Assembly (NCBI GenBank): GCA_963573385.1 | Contig: CAUYLG010034991.1 | Span: forward strand, 1-64,000 | Length of the DNA: 64,000 bases | Direction: 5' to 3' | DNA from: Cacajao melanocephalus | Taxonomy: Eukaryota; Chordata; Mammalia; Primates; Pitheciidae | Shown: piece by piece, positions 37,391 through 50,394 of the stretch | Numbering within the stretch: the stretch's first letter is position 1 | Layout of the letters: every line of letters begins with the position of its first letter | Position numbers and translations under genes: made by a program | Notes under the pieces: model-generated | What the model saw: the letters and a program-made list of their open reading frames with translations, nothing else | Database searches by the model: none | Told to the model about the DNA's origin: nothing

Positions 37391-37447
37391 AGAGCCGGGA
37401 GCCCGGGAGCCCAGGAGCCCCGGAGCCCCGGAGCCCGGGAGCCCTGG
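37391..37447 (+). repeat. GGAGCCC-unit minisatellite
   Basis: About seven tandem copies of an 8-9 bp unit (GGAGCCCG, GGAGCCCA, GGAGCCCC and similar) lie at the left side of the CpG island. A GGA-rich tract (37,366-37,390) precedes it. Confidence 0.8.
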
Positions 37448-38218
37448 CGACAGACAGTTCTATCGACTGACCGGCATTATCAGCAGTTTTGTTACTAAAG
37501 GACTGGGTGGGGAGGTTGGGGGGTGTGCAACAGAGCTGGCCAGCCCCAATCCACTCTGGAGCGACCCTAAATTAGGGCCAGAAAGATTCTCCAAGGATAC
37601 CTTTTGAGTGGACGTGCTCCAGACACACAGCCGGACCCCTTGGTCCCGCCGAAGCTGCAGTGTTGGGGATATTTTAAACGGCTCTTTGGGAGGAGGCGTG
37701 ATTTCCACATTCGAGCGTCTTCGCTCCCCACCCCCTCTCGGCACCAGCCAGTGCGCGCCACCACCTGAGCCTGGTGAGAGCCGGGACGGACGCAGTCTTC
37801 AGCCTGCTCCTTTTCGCCTCTGGGGAGACTTGGCTCTGAGCGGTCCGCCCGACACCCATCCCCTCCCCCCTCCGGAGAACTCTTTACTTTTTGTTGGAAA
37901 ATCGGGGCCATTTCTTTATTTATCTCTGGGTCTTCCCAGAGGGGGGCAGAGAAGGGGAGAGCTAGCTCCGCGGGCCGGGCCGGGCCGGGGGAGGGGAGTG
38001 CACAGAGGGGAGGGGACTGGGTGTAGCCTGGAATTCTCCGTCCTCGTGTTCCTGGGCTGGCGCGCAGAGTCTCCTGGCGCTAGCGCCGTTGCCGCTCCCC
38101 GCGCCACCCCGTCGTTGGCCTTGGGGGTCGGGTGAGTGGGGTCACGATGCCCCGCGGGGGCTGCCCCGGGCTCCGCCCGCGCTGAGAGGGGACGCGGCCG
38201 GGCGACGTGGAGCCCCCC

Positions 38219-38248
38219 GGGCGGGGAGGCGGCGGGGGGTGGGGAGGG
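38219..38248 (+). promoter_or_regulatory. G-quadruplex motif in PTCHD1 promoter/5' region
   Basis: Runs of three, four, six, four and three guanines occur at 38,219-221, 38,223-226, 38,234-239, 38,241-244 and 38,246-248, with loops of 1-7 nt. This meets the standard four-tract G-quadruplex pattern on the coding strand. Folding in cells is inference. Confidence 0.6.
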
Positions 38249-38260
38249 CGCACGCGATAG

Positions 38261-38968
<708 letters not shown>

Positions 38969-41900
38969 TGAGAGCGCCACCTCTCCTAGCCCAGGCGGCT
39001 GCCGCAGGGGTTCTCCTGCACCGCGCGCCCCAGGGCGGCCGCCTGGAGCCTCCCAGCCTCCTGGGCAGGCAGCGTCGGGGTCCGGGTCCAGCCCTGCCCG
39101 CGTCGCCTCTGCCGCCACCCGCAGCTGCTGCAACAGTTGGGGCGGCGACGGCCACGGTGCTGTGGTCGGTGCGCTTGTTTTGGTCGCAGTGGGCTTGGGA
39201 GCAGGGAGGCTTTGGGGTAACTGGGCCAGGAAGGAGCAGAAGGAGAGAAGACATTCTGTAAAGTCCTACTACTTGAGAACAAAATACTATGCTTGGAGGG
39301 GATTCCGAGATACCCCTCTCTGTCCTCAATTTTGTTTCTCCCTTTTTCTGCACCCCTCACCCCCGAGTGTTTGGGGAAGGGTTGTTGGTGGGGGAGGTTG
39401 GGAAAGGGCAAAAGAATGTGAGGCGGGTTGGTGAGGAAAATGCCTCCCACCCGCCCAGAAAGAAATGTGGTCTCTAGGGAGGACAGGGGGCTGCCCTGCT
39501 GCTGTCTTCTCCGGAGCGAGGTAGCCATCTCTATGTTCTAGGGTACGAAATTATGTTTGTAATTCGCAGTTACTTCGTCTTTCACAGTAGCTCCTCAAGA
39601 AATGCCAAAACTTTGGGAAAAGAGGGAGCCGATCAATCCACTTTTATTTCGGTGCATCTGAGCATGGGGTTGAGGGGCAAAGCCAGAAGGGTGAGAACAG
39701 AAGTCGGGCTGTGTGGCCCCCGAGAAGAGCACGGGAAACGGAGCAGCTGGTTAGAGGGTGACACTCGCAGAAACCGGTTTTGCCATCAGCTTGAGGTGGG
39801 AATTTGGCGTGGAAAGTGAGGTTAATGGTGGTAACTTTCAGGAAGTTCCTAAGAAAAGCAGAGAAGTGAGGACTACAGATGGAAAAGTAGAGACCTCAGG
39901 AGAGAAAAGTAAACGTAGGTGAGAATGTTCCATCTGAATCCCTGATGGGGATTGTGGGGCTTGTTTACTTAAGGTCCTCCTTTGGGGAGGGCAGACAAGA
40001 ACCAGTCCCAGCTGGGACTCTGGTGCAGAGGGATGGAAGGAAGGTGATGGTTTTGTGTGAGTCTCTAGTCCAGATCTGGTACTAGAAGCTGGTTAGATTT
40101 CTAGTCTTCTTATCCCAAGGGGAGTCTGCCGGGAAACCTGGGGAACTCTTTCCTCTTCTTTTCCTCTACAGGTAACAGTTTATCCCTAGAGACAAGCTAA
40201 TTTTCATCTATTATTTCCCTCCCTCTGTTTGTTGACATGTTATCAATCAGCAATTAGTAATGAGGGGAAGCTGACTAGGGGCTCAGTGGAATTAGAATCT
40301 TCCCACACTCAGTGGCTCGTGATATTTTTAATGGCACACAGATCACACATTTACTCATCATAGAGCCTTAATAACATTAATCCTGAGATGTCTGTTTTTC
40401 TCATGATTAGACTTCCAGCATCAAAGTGGCATTTTTCCTCAATACTTTAGTGACTATATTGTGACACACAGATAAATACTGCTCCAAAAGCTTTACCAAG
40501 AAAACATGTAGTAGATTCATCATGGGCATAAGGAAACTATAATTTAACCAGTTCTGATGGTTGGAAATGCCCCATGTTTTGATTGATGATCTACTAAATG
40601 CTATTTCTCTTTTTGTGTTTTTTTCAAGGTGATGTTTCCATTGGGTTTTTTCCCCCCTCACAAACCATCACACCAGTGTGACAGGCAGTTACCATTTACA
40701 TTCACTCTCAAGGTTAATGAGACATCAACAAGCACATCAGATCTCTTTCAACTGGATTATTTCTTCCCTATTTGATTTTGATCCGTTCAGGACAGAAAGC
40801 AGTATAATAAGAGAAGGCTAAAACTGGAGAGAGGGAGGCTTGGTTTTGCCTCCATGTCTAAAGGGCAACTTTAAAGGACAATGGTCAAGTCAGTGAATTG
40901 TTTTAAGAAGTGGGAGGGTTTTTCATCTTCTAGTTGTCTGAATAAAATCCAAGCCAAGCCTAAATAGTGGTCCGAACTTATTTCTAGCTGATGACTCTCT
41001 GGTTAAATGAGTGAATACAGCTTATAAAAACCCAGACTTATGAAACCAAGGGAAATGTCTTCAATTTTAAATTGTATATTCAATGTTTTCTTTCTGCATC
41101 CAGCCCTTATTTTTGGTAGGTATGGAGCCAGGGGACGGGAAAATGGACCTTCAGTAGTCATGGTAATGTAAAGTGTGGGAGTGAGCACTTATTTTTTTAA
41201 TTTTGTTTTTCCATTTGGAGACATGATGACTTGTCCTTTACAAAAGGTGTCAGGAGTGAAAGAATCACTGCTATTGTCATTACTAGTGTTATTCTGATAC
41301 TCGTTACTGGCATCAAGGATAGCATTGACAGTGAACACTGTACACAACACTGAACAGTCCCTGCCTGTTCAATGGCAGCGCGTTTGAAATGAAGTGAAGT
41401 GGACAAAGCATAAGGGGGGTCTGAGGCTTTTTCAGACCCCGGTACAAAACAGAGGAAGTGACTTGTAGGGCTGCGTAGGGTGTTGCCTCAAGCATGAAGA
41501 GTAGACCCATTCTCTCCTCTTAATGTTTTGGGATTGTACCTGTTCCGTGAAGGCGGAGATCCTTCTTGGGATTTTGGTCCTGCTATTTGCTGACAAAAAA
41601 AATAGACTGGGAGGGAGTGATGACAGAAAACGAAAAGCCCGCTTGACGTTTTTAAATGTAATTGAGAGTATTACAGAAAAAATCTGTATTTGAAAATCCA
41701 GCTGATCTGGTTTGGAGGAGCTTTCTCGAATTTGCACAAGTGATATGATTATCGTACTCTGACACTGTGGCGTAGAAGTTGACCCCACATCAAGAGGCAA
41801 GACTCTTCCCAGCATTGGTTTACTCAGAAGGCTACTGGCAAAGATGTAATATTAGGCAGAAGTGGGTAGGACCTGGTGGTGCTGATAAGGGCTCAAGCAT

Positions 41901-42189
41901 TAATTTCTGAACCTCTTTAAATAAATGCTGTTCTTCAAACATCTTCCTTTTCCTAGAAAATTAAATCTAGCTAATTAGATCTTTTCACAGAAAATCCATG
42001 ATGTTCATCTCAAAGCAAATTTCAAAGTAGGGCCTCACTAGCTTTTATAGATATGTTTCTTTGCAATCACCTAAAATGAAGTGTAAGTAGGTCCCTTTGA
42101 TAATTGATCTAGGCTGTTAACAAAACAATACTCGATATTCCAGAATCATCGATGTAAAGTGAAGAATCAGTACAGCCCAGTACTTATGA

Positions 42190-42415
42190 TAATGACATCA
42201 TCTTTATAGGACTTTATAGGTTATAAACTTACAGTATGTTTAAATACAGTAAACTAGGAAAAGTGCTATATCTCATTTTACTTATGAGAAAACTACTCCT
42301 TAGAAGTTAACTGACTTGACCATGGAAAAAAGACAAGGCTAGAACCAGGACCGGACTGGATCCAGGGTTTTGGACTCCAAGCCTAGTGTTCTTTTCACTA
42401 TAGCTTACTTCCGTA
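42190..42415 (+). repeat. MIR SINE
   Basis: CATTTTACTTATGAGAAAAC, TTAACTGACTTGACCATGG and TTGGACTCCAAGCCTAGTGT follow the MIR order. Confidence 0.65.
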
Positions 42416-42734
42416 TGATACACTCCTTGAATGATTTAAAATGTACATTTTTGTTATCCAAATGAAGTACACTTGACCAAAGTTTTATATCCCATCCCAT
42501 ACAGTTGTTCTAATAATGGTAATTGGATCATAAGGATATTTTCTTGATTGATTCTGTCTGGTGTTAATTAAAATCCACATACAGAAACTCCAAATGCCCA
42601 AAGTAAAGCATAACATATATGTAATTAATAATATATAAGGATAGAAGAAGATTTTATTAGAAAAAAATCTCTGGATGATTGAATGTAGCTGCTTCCTGAT
42701 TGAGTGCTACTCATCAGCAGGGTCCAGGTGGATT

Positions 42735-42802
42735 GAACTTCAGTGCCTTACACAGTCCCCGGCACATAGTAGCTACTCAATAAATACTTGTTGAATAGAT
42801 CC
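42735..42802 (+). repeat. MIR/L2 3' end
   Basis: CCCGGCACATAGTAGCTACT followed by CAATAAATACTTGTTGAAT. Confidence 0.7.
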
Positions 42803-43605
42803 TCCCTAGTTTACTCAGACATCTGTGTGATGAGTTAAGGAAAATTCCATAAAAATGAATTTGAAATGTATTTGTATAGTGAGATTTTTATTTTTCCAAC
42901 TTTACAGTTTCTAGAATTCTTTGTTTGCAAGATATCATTCTTCCCTCCTTGATAACCTCTGTAGTCACATCAAAGCATATTACAGTTTTAAAATTGAGTA
43001 GGGGCATTTCCTTTGTACAAAGTCCTCATCTTCAGAGGAAACTCATAGGATGCTTTATTCCAAACCATGGGAAAGACGCATCCTCACTTAGCAAACATTC
43101 TTCCATTTACTAGGAGATCTCATTTCGTTAAAATATCAAGTTTCTGTTTCACTTAAACCTATTATGCTTAAATACATTAAATGGAATTAAGTTGCAAACA
43201 AGATTAATAAAATCTAACTTGAAGTTACTTACTTCAGGCTTTCCAAGAAGGGCAGCATAACTGCTAGCTCAGGGTCACAAAGCCTGAGTAGCTCAATCAA
43301 GATGACAGCTTTTCCATATACTGTCTCAGTGCTTTTAATCATTATGAGAATCCCCATCATTTCTTTCTCTATGGTCTAAGGATCAGCAAATTTCAGCCTA
43401 TTTTTGAACTTAGATTGAGTTTTTACAGTTTTAAAAGATTATAAACACAACAAAATAAAAACCAAGAAGACCATATAGCAGAGACTGTTCATGGCTCACA
43501 AAGCCTGAAAGATTTGTTATCCTTTATGTTAAAAGTTCCTATGTTGTCTTCTAAAACTTCATTACTAGAGCACTTTCAAGAAGTTAATACTGTTAACCTG
43601 TAAGG

Positions 43606-43830
43606 CAATAGTTCCCAACTGGGGCTGACTGTGCAGCCACCCAGGGGACATCTGGCAATGTCTGGAGACATTTTTGGATGTCAGAACTTGGGGAAGAGGC
43701 ATGTGCTACTGGCATCTAGTGGGTAGAGGCCAGGTTTGCTGCTAAACATCCTGTGATGTACAGCATAGCCTCCACAACAAAAAATTGTCTATCCCCAAAT
43801 GTTAATAGTGCCAAAGTGGAGAAACTCTCT
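43606..43830 (+). mobile_element. MER20 DNA transposon (hAT-Charlie)
   Basis: Full-length match to the MER20 pattern: AGTTCCCAACTGGGGCTGAC, GGGGACATCTGGCAATGTCT, CTACTGGCATCTAGTGGGTA, ending GTGGAGAAACTCT. Confidence 0.88.
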
Positions 43831-46435
43831 GCCTTGCATGTTTGTTTTTTAAAGATTCTTTTTGACTATATTGATTATGTAAAATGAAAAGGTGCCAAAG
43901 AGAAGTTCATAGAACTCTGGGGACAAATATTACGATCTTTGAGGTGATGCTCTCTTGGGCAATTGAGCAGAGACCAGATTTTCCAGTATAATCTTCCCCA
44001 AAATGCAGTTATCTTCCTCTCTTCGGTAGCTCTGTCCCTTCAGGTCTAAATCCCACCTGCTGTAGAGGAGCCCAAGAAACTGAATGCAGTATAACTGCTT
44101 GAATGACAAAGTGGCTAAATTGACACTGGCCTTTGAGACTTGTCAATTACTAGAGTGCCCATTATTGGCATGCCTTGAGCATCAATCGGTAGCAGTTGCC
44201 CACTGAGGCCGGGCTTCTTCTGACAGTGTGTAAGACCCCACTGTGAGCAGCGATCTGAGGAAGAGGCAGGAGGCAGTGCTTTGTTGCCTATTCCAGCCTC
44301 TCTGCTTTTTCAAGTATAAAATGACAATAGAAGAGCTTGCATCTAAGAAACACGCTATCAAAGAACCTTGGGTTTAGAAGGCACATTAAAGGTCATCTCC
44401 ACAGAGGCTGATGCTAGAATCTTCTCTTAGCATCTCAGGGTGCTTTGTCTAGTGACAGATGCTATGAAGCCTTGGGCAGTCCAGTCCCTTCTGGTGAGTT
44501 ATCCAAGTGGCAGATACTCTTAGAAAAGACTAAGCCCGGGTCTGAAAGGCAGCATTTGTGCATTTGCTGGCTCAGTCAGTTGACTTTTACACTTTATGTT
44601 TGCCCTAGGGGAAAATTAAGGAGAGACTGAGATCAGTTTTCGTTCTCCTTTCATTTCATAGGTAGTGTATCCAAACAATCTAAGCACAATCTCATCCTAG
44701 GATTGTCTGACTTTTAAGTATGTTTCATTTGTGTGATTAGCATGTCAAATGCCCACTTGTCTCATTTAGATTTGGGGAGCAATCTTTTAATTCTCCATTC
44801 AGGTACACATTTGAGACCAACTTTGGTTAAACTGAAATTTAAATAAAATCCCATAGTGGGAGAGGAAGCCCACCTCTGTAATGACTTACAGCATCTTGAA
44901 AAATGCCATATTAGAGTTAGGGAAGGATGATTATTTTTTAAATGACCACAAAAACTGAGCCTCTTAGGATTCACCAGACCTATAAACCTCACAGAACTGT
45001 CAAGCATTGAACTGGTGACTCCTTATAAGTATGAGAAGGAGAAGTAAGCTAACAGAAGTGATTTGTTTTCTACCTGAGTGGTTGCAGTCCCTTGACACAA
45101 GAGCCAGGGAAATGTGAGATGCTGGTGAGCTGATCAATTCTGACTTTGTGGGTTGTGCCATCTGGTACCTGATTTGGGGGCTCAGTGTGAGCCCCAAGTG
45201 ATACTTGAGATAGGCTTAAAGCAGACCTTTGAAGTCACCTGCTTCATAGCACATCACAGCAAGCAGGCCTGTCTGCAGCACTGCCTGTGTCTCCGCCACA
45301 TACCCGGAAGGCCACAGAACTACCGAGGAATCCTGCCAGACTGATTTAATGACCAGCAGGGGAGGTGAGTAATCTCTAACCTTTAAAAGACAAGAAAAGA
45401 AAAAAAGAGGAAATCAACACCAGTTGTTGTTTCTTACGGGAAGCCCTGAATAATTTGTTATGCTTGGAACTTCTGAATTCATATTTTGAACTAAAGGAGG
45501 CAGTGAAGAGACAGAAAAAGCTATTTTTATCTTCTTGCTCTCTAAGAAATCCTCTTGAGAATATTGTTTCTGCTATTTTGAAAGATCCCCATTGTTAGGT
45601 CTTCCACTTTAGCTTTAATTCATAGGCTTCAAGTACAGTTAAGATGATTTATTTAAAGTGCAGTTGGTTATCTTGGGAGGTGATATCAGAAAAGGCTGAC
45701 AGGGGAGTGGGGAAGTAAAACAGTGAGTAGCAGGAAGCCAATCAAGAGAATATTATTAAACTACTGTGGGCAACTGGGGCTCAGTCTCACTGGGGAACTC
45801 TGGGAGACACTGTAGAATATGTGTTAGAGAAATCTCAGTTGTGAGTAAAGAAGCTGAATATTTTTTCTCCAACTCTAGCCATCATTGGTTGATTGAGCTG
45901 CGTTTAGGAGCATTAAATTTCTGGCATTTTCATATGCTGTATTTCTCCCTGTAATTTTTTAAAAAAAGAATTGGGCACAGAGCTATTGGTGTTTGTAGCA
46001 AGCAACCTTAGCATAGAGAGGTGAGTATGAGCTGAGACTATATGGGTGGGACCCTGAGAGCATCTGCCCTAAGGGTCTTATATTCCTCTGGAGTTACACA
46101 GCTAGAGATTTAGGGCCTAGGTTTCTAGGGAATGGATATTCATTCCTTTACTCAACAAGATGGCTATGACCTTGTCTTCATGAAGCTTGCAGTTAAGAAT
46201 GATCCAGCATAGCTATTTAGTTATTCTTGAGTTTGACAAGTGCCAGCGGATGCTGGTAAAGATGATTCCAAACAGGGCCTAGACACCAGAAGAATGTGTG
46301 GTTTTAGATGCCAAACCTCCACTTTTGAGAGGCATATATTCAGCCATTCTAAGCTTTATGAATACAGAAGTCTGCAGGCCCCCATCTTCACACATGTACT
46401 TTTGTTGTTCTCCCTAGAAGTGCCCCCCACCACTC
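43831..46435. other. Intron 1, unclassified
   Basis: No exon or clear repeat until a weak L2 trace at 46,140-46,260 (AAGCTTGCAGTTAAGAATG). Confidence 0.4.
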
Positions 46436-46439
46436 TTTA

Positions 46440-46720
46440 AGGACCAGTTCATATGCCTCCTTCTTGATGAGGCTTTCTCAGATTCATGGCTTCTTCTCTC
46501 CCTTAAATCTATTGGGCTTTCATTCTTATCTACATTCTTTAATGCATAGCTGTAGACTCTTACATAATTTGCTGTATTGTCATGTGATAGTTTCTCTTAA
46601 GCAAGGTAATGAACTCTTCAGGGGCCAAAACAATGTCTGACACTGCAAAATCCCTCCAAGAGCTTAGCATAATGTGGAGTGTACAGCATTATGGTTGATG
46701 GTTTGTAAGATGGAAAATGT
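46440..46720 (+). repeat. L2 LINE 3' region
   Basis: CATATGCCTCCTTCTTGATG, GAGGCTTTCTCAGATTCA and AATGAACTCTTCAGGGGCC follow the L2 order. Confidence 0.55.
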
Positions 46721-47597
46721 GCTCTCCCTCCCTATTAACTTATTTTGGTCAAATATAATTTTGCCTGGTAGCATGACCATGTAATTTCTTCTGCTCTACA
46801 TTCATTTTTCTTCCTTGACAAATCTTGGTTGCAAACTTGTTGATAAGCAATAAGCATCCATTCTGTTTCCAGATCTGCTGCCATTTATATAAGGAGAAAT
46901 TCTTAGAAAACCAAGTATCTGACAACCTTCTCTGGTCCAAGTACAGTTTGGGAGGGTATAGACTTGACCTCAGTCCCCATTGATTCAGCAGTCCATTTCC
47001 ATGTGGGAAGGTGGAGTCCTCTGCGGTTCCCAGTGAGCACCCTGGAAATCAAGTCCTCACACTACACATTGCCTTACTTACTTGAAGAAAGTCTCAAAAC
47101 ATTTGCCACACCCATACTCAAATGTAAATAGGAAACACACTTAAAAAAAAAAATCAAGGACAAGTGGTTTTCCTGACCATAGCACCAGTGTTCAAGAGAT
47201 CACCATTCTGATGTTGCTCAGTCCCACTCTTCTTAAAAGTTGACCCAGAGTAACAGAAAGTATTGTTCTAAAAGGCAAACTTTTAAAAAAAATGATACTG
47301 GTACAAAATCAGCATGTTTCTGTGAGCTTAATGAAAACACTGGAACTGCTAATTTTTCAGCATTGAAGATAGAGATTCCTTTGCCCTTTCTTCCATGAGG
47401 CTCTCCTGCTGTCACTAATACCATGGCTTTGTCAATTCTTTCTAATTGTATCAAGAAAAAAATGCATCTCTGCTATAAAGCCATCATTATAAATACTCAA
47501 AAACATTTTGTGATATTTGTGTGAGGTATGAGTTTTTGGATTTTGTTTTTGTTCTTGTGGTATAGGCAAGTAGTCATACTGAGTAAAGTTTGTTTGA
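46721..47597. other. Intron 1, unclassified
   Basis: Nothing recognised. Confidence 0.4.
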
Positions 47598-47752
47598 TTG
47601 CTCTCAGACTTTTTAACGTGCACACACATCACCTAGGCATCTTGCTAAAATACAGACTGATTCAGAGGGTCTGCAGGTCTGCATGTCTAACAAGATCTCA
47701 GGTGATGCTGATGCTACAGACCAGCAGAACACACTTTGAGTAGCAAGGCTCA
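47598..47752 (+). mobile_element. MER5-type DNA transposon
   Basis: CATCACCTAGGCATCTTGCT, GTCTAACAAGATCTCAGGTG and ACACACTTTGAGTAGCAAGG match the MER5A order. Confidence 0.75.
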
Positions 47753-47794
47753 AATTTAACTGTTGTAAACAGAAAACTGGATTTAGAATCAGGA

Positions 47795-47998
47795 AAGCCA
47801 ACAAGCTCAAGTCCCAGTTCTCCTAAGTATGTCTCCTTGGGCAAGTGACCTAACCTCCCTGAGAAACAGGTCCCTTATTTGCACTGGGTGTAATAGCATC
47901 TCCTTCGCCCACTTAAGGTAAAGATAGAATGAGATAAAGCATGTGAAAGCACTATGTAACCATAGCCTTCTGTAAGGTGTGTTATCATTATTACTGTT
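47795..47998 (+). repeat. MIR SINE
   Basis: TCCTTGGGCAAGTGACCTAA, CCTCCCTGAGAAACAGG and ATGTGAAAGCACTATG follow the MIR order. Confidence 0.75.
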
Positions 47999-48398
47999 TA
48001 CTTTGAAAATGACTGCTATTTCCTCATACGTGCCAGCTCTTTCAAAGCCATTATTGCCAGTTGAGTAAATACACATGTAGCCATTTTTTTCTTTGATCCA
48101 ACAGGCAATAATGGGTGCTTATTCTACATTCAATACTCATATTGCCAATTTGTTGGCCTTTAATGACTCCATCTGAGTCATTACAGACAATTGGATTCAT
48201 CCTGCTGCTGAGCATGCAGCTCCTCTTCCCGCAGAAAGTTCTCAGGCAGGCAGAGCTGCGGATGGGGATGGGTGCATTGCATTCCAGCACACCACCATGG
48301 TTTCTCTGGGCTCAGAACCTCCTCTTCATGCTTGATGAGGCTTTGCACACAAAAGAAGCCTTCACTTCCTGCCCAGGGAAGTGCCTTTTGAATTCTGC
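47999..48398. other. Intron 1, unclassified
   Basis: No transposon or exon is recognised. Confidence 0.4.
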
Positions 48399-48692
48399 CG
48401 GGCGTGGTGGCTCACGCCTGTAATCCCAGCACTTTGGGAGGCTGAGGCGGGTGGATCAGGAGGTCAGGAGTTCAAGACCAGCCTGGCCAAGATGGTGAAA
48501 CCCCGTCTCTACTAAAAATACAAAAATTAGCCAGGCGTGGTGGTGAGCGCCTGTAATTCCAGCTACTCGGGAGGCTGAAGCAGAAAATTGCTTGAACCTG
48601 GGAGGTAGAGGCTGCAGTGAGCCAAGATCATACCACTGCACTCCAGCCTGGGCGACAGAGTGAGACTCCATCTCAAAAAAATAAAAAATAGT
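48399..48692 (+). repeat. Alu, full length
   Basis: Starts GCCGGGCGTGGTGGCTCACG with retained CpGs, so relatively young, and ends in AAAAAAATAAAAAAT. Confidence 0.94.
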
Positions 48693-49165
48693 TCTGAGAG
48701 GCTGCAGGCTCTGGTTTCAGGGCTCTCTTCACCACATATCACAGCACAGCATACCAAAGAGGGATTCTCCAGTAATTTAGGTGAGAACATTGATCATTCT
48801 CCTTTCTTACTGAATTTACAGGACTACAGTGTTTCCCTGGGAAATCTTGTCCACATAAGTAGATCTGCAAGCACTTCACAGGGAAGAGTGTCATTAGAAT
48901 TGCCAGAGATCAGGAGCACCAGGCAAAGTGATAATTGTAAAGCCCTTTGAAACTGGAATGTTGCAAAATCTTGCTGACTGTGAATTTTGATCATTTAATT
49001 CAGTGTGCTTCCCCACCTACCCCTTTACAAAATTTCTTTTTATAGGATCCTAAAATAAATCCATAATTATTCAGGCTCCACATCAAAGCCACCAAAGATT
49101 CCTCTGCCTGTCTGGTTCTCTATCCCTAATCTCTTCAAACAAAATTAACCTCTGTGTAAGTGAGG
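48693..49165. other. Intron 1, unclassified
   Basis: Nothing recognised. Confidence 0.35.
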
Positions 49166-49169
49166 GTTA

Positions 49170-49335
49170 GCAGTACTTCTCAAACTTTGTGCTTCTAAAT
49201 TCCCTGGGAATTTCAACATGCAGATTCTGATTCAGTAGGCTGAGGCAGTAACCCTGACATTCTGCACTTCTAACAAGCACCCAGGGATGTTGATGCTACT
49301 GGTCTACAGACCACACTTTGAGTAGAGCAGTGGAT
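49170..49335 (+). mobile_element. MER5A-type DNA transposon
   Basis: CAGTACTTCTCAAACTTTGT, GATTCTGATTCAGTAGGC, TGCACTTCTAACAAGCACCC and CAGACCACACTTTGAGTAG match MER5A. Confidence 0.82.
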
Positions 49336-49410
49336 TAGTGGATCTAAGGAACCTTGCTGAACCTTTGGATATCCTGACTACTCAGTTCTGTGTAATTGCC
49401 TCTGTAAGCT

Positions 49411-49868
49411 AAAGCAGTGACTCTCCAACTTAAGCCGACAACCCTTGGAGAACTTGTTCTAAACAGGTTGTGGTCTCTACCCCACAGAGTTTCTGAGTCA
49501 GTAGGTATGCGATGGAGTAGGTAGGCAGTGGAACCTGAGAATTTGCATTTCTTTTTTCTTTTCTTTTTTTTTTTTTTTTTTTTTTTGAGACAGAGTCTTG
49601 TTCTGTCACCCAGCCTGGAGTGCAAGTGGCACGATCTCGGCTCACTGCAACCTCCACCTCCCGGGTTCAAGCAATTCTCCTGCCTCAGCCTCCTGAGTAG
49701 CTGGGATTACAGGCACATGCCACATGCCACCGCGCCCAGCTAATTTTTTTGTAATTTTTAGTAGAGACAAGGTTTCACCATCTCTGCCAGAATTTGCACT
49801 TCTAACAGGTTCCCAAGGTGATGCTGTTCTTACTTGTCCAGGGACCACACTTTCAGAACCACTGCTAT
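49411..49868 (+). mobile_element. MER5A split by an Alu
   Basis: Left part CAGTGACTCTCCAACTTAAG to CCTGAGAATTTGCATTTCT; right part AACAGGTTCCCAAGGTGATG to TTTCAGAACCACTG. The Alu lies at the join. Confidence 0.85.
49553..49787 (-). repeat. 5'-truncated Alu inside MER5A
   Basis: T-rich head, antisense Alu up to GTTTCACCATCTCTG. The host motif AGAATTTGCATTTCT / AGAATTTGCACTTCT occurs on both sides as the target-site duplication. Confidence 0.92.
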
Positions 49869-50394
49869 AAAGTATGCTAGAAAATAGCTACCAGGACTAC
49901 TTCCAAAAATGCAGTCTCTCTCTCTGGAATCTGACCAACAAGGTACAAGCAGGATGAAAAAGTTGTTTGTTCAGCACTTAATTCTGAGTGATGGTATAAT
50001 AGCTATTCTACTAAGAGTATTACATAAATCTGAATATTTGAAGTTTGCACTGTAAGGCAAGCATGGTGAACAGAAGGCCATACTCCACTGCCTGTCTCCT
50101 GGTGTTGGAGTTCAGGAGAAAGGGGCTGAGTAGAGGAAAGGACACCCTGAGATGGAGGAAGAGAGATACACTTCCCCACCCCAATACACACACACACCAT
50201 GGATGTTGTTGCTACCATCTCCACATATGGGATTGCGAAAGCTTCCTTTCTTCCAAAGACTTCCCATGCAGGGTCATCTGCCATTTGCCTTTTCAGGAAC
50301 TTCCTTTAAAGCAAACCAGAAGGTACAGCAGGCACAAATAGGAGCTACATGCTGCATTTCTGAGACAGGGCCCCAGTACTGTGGTTGTGTTAAA

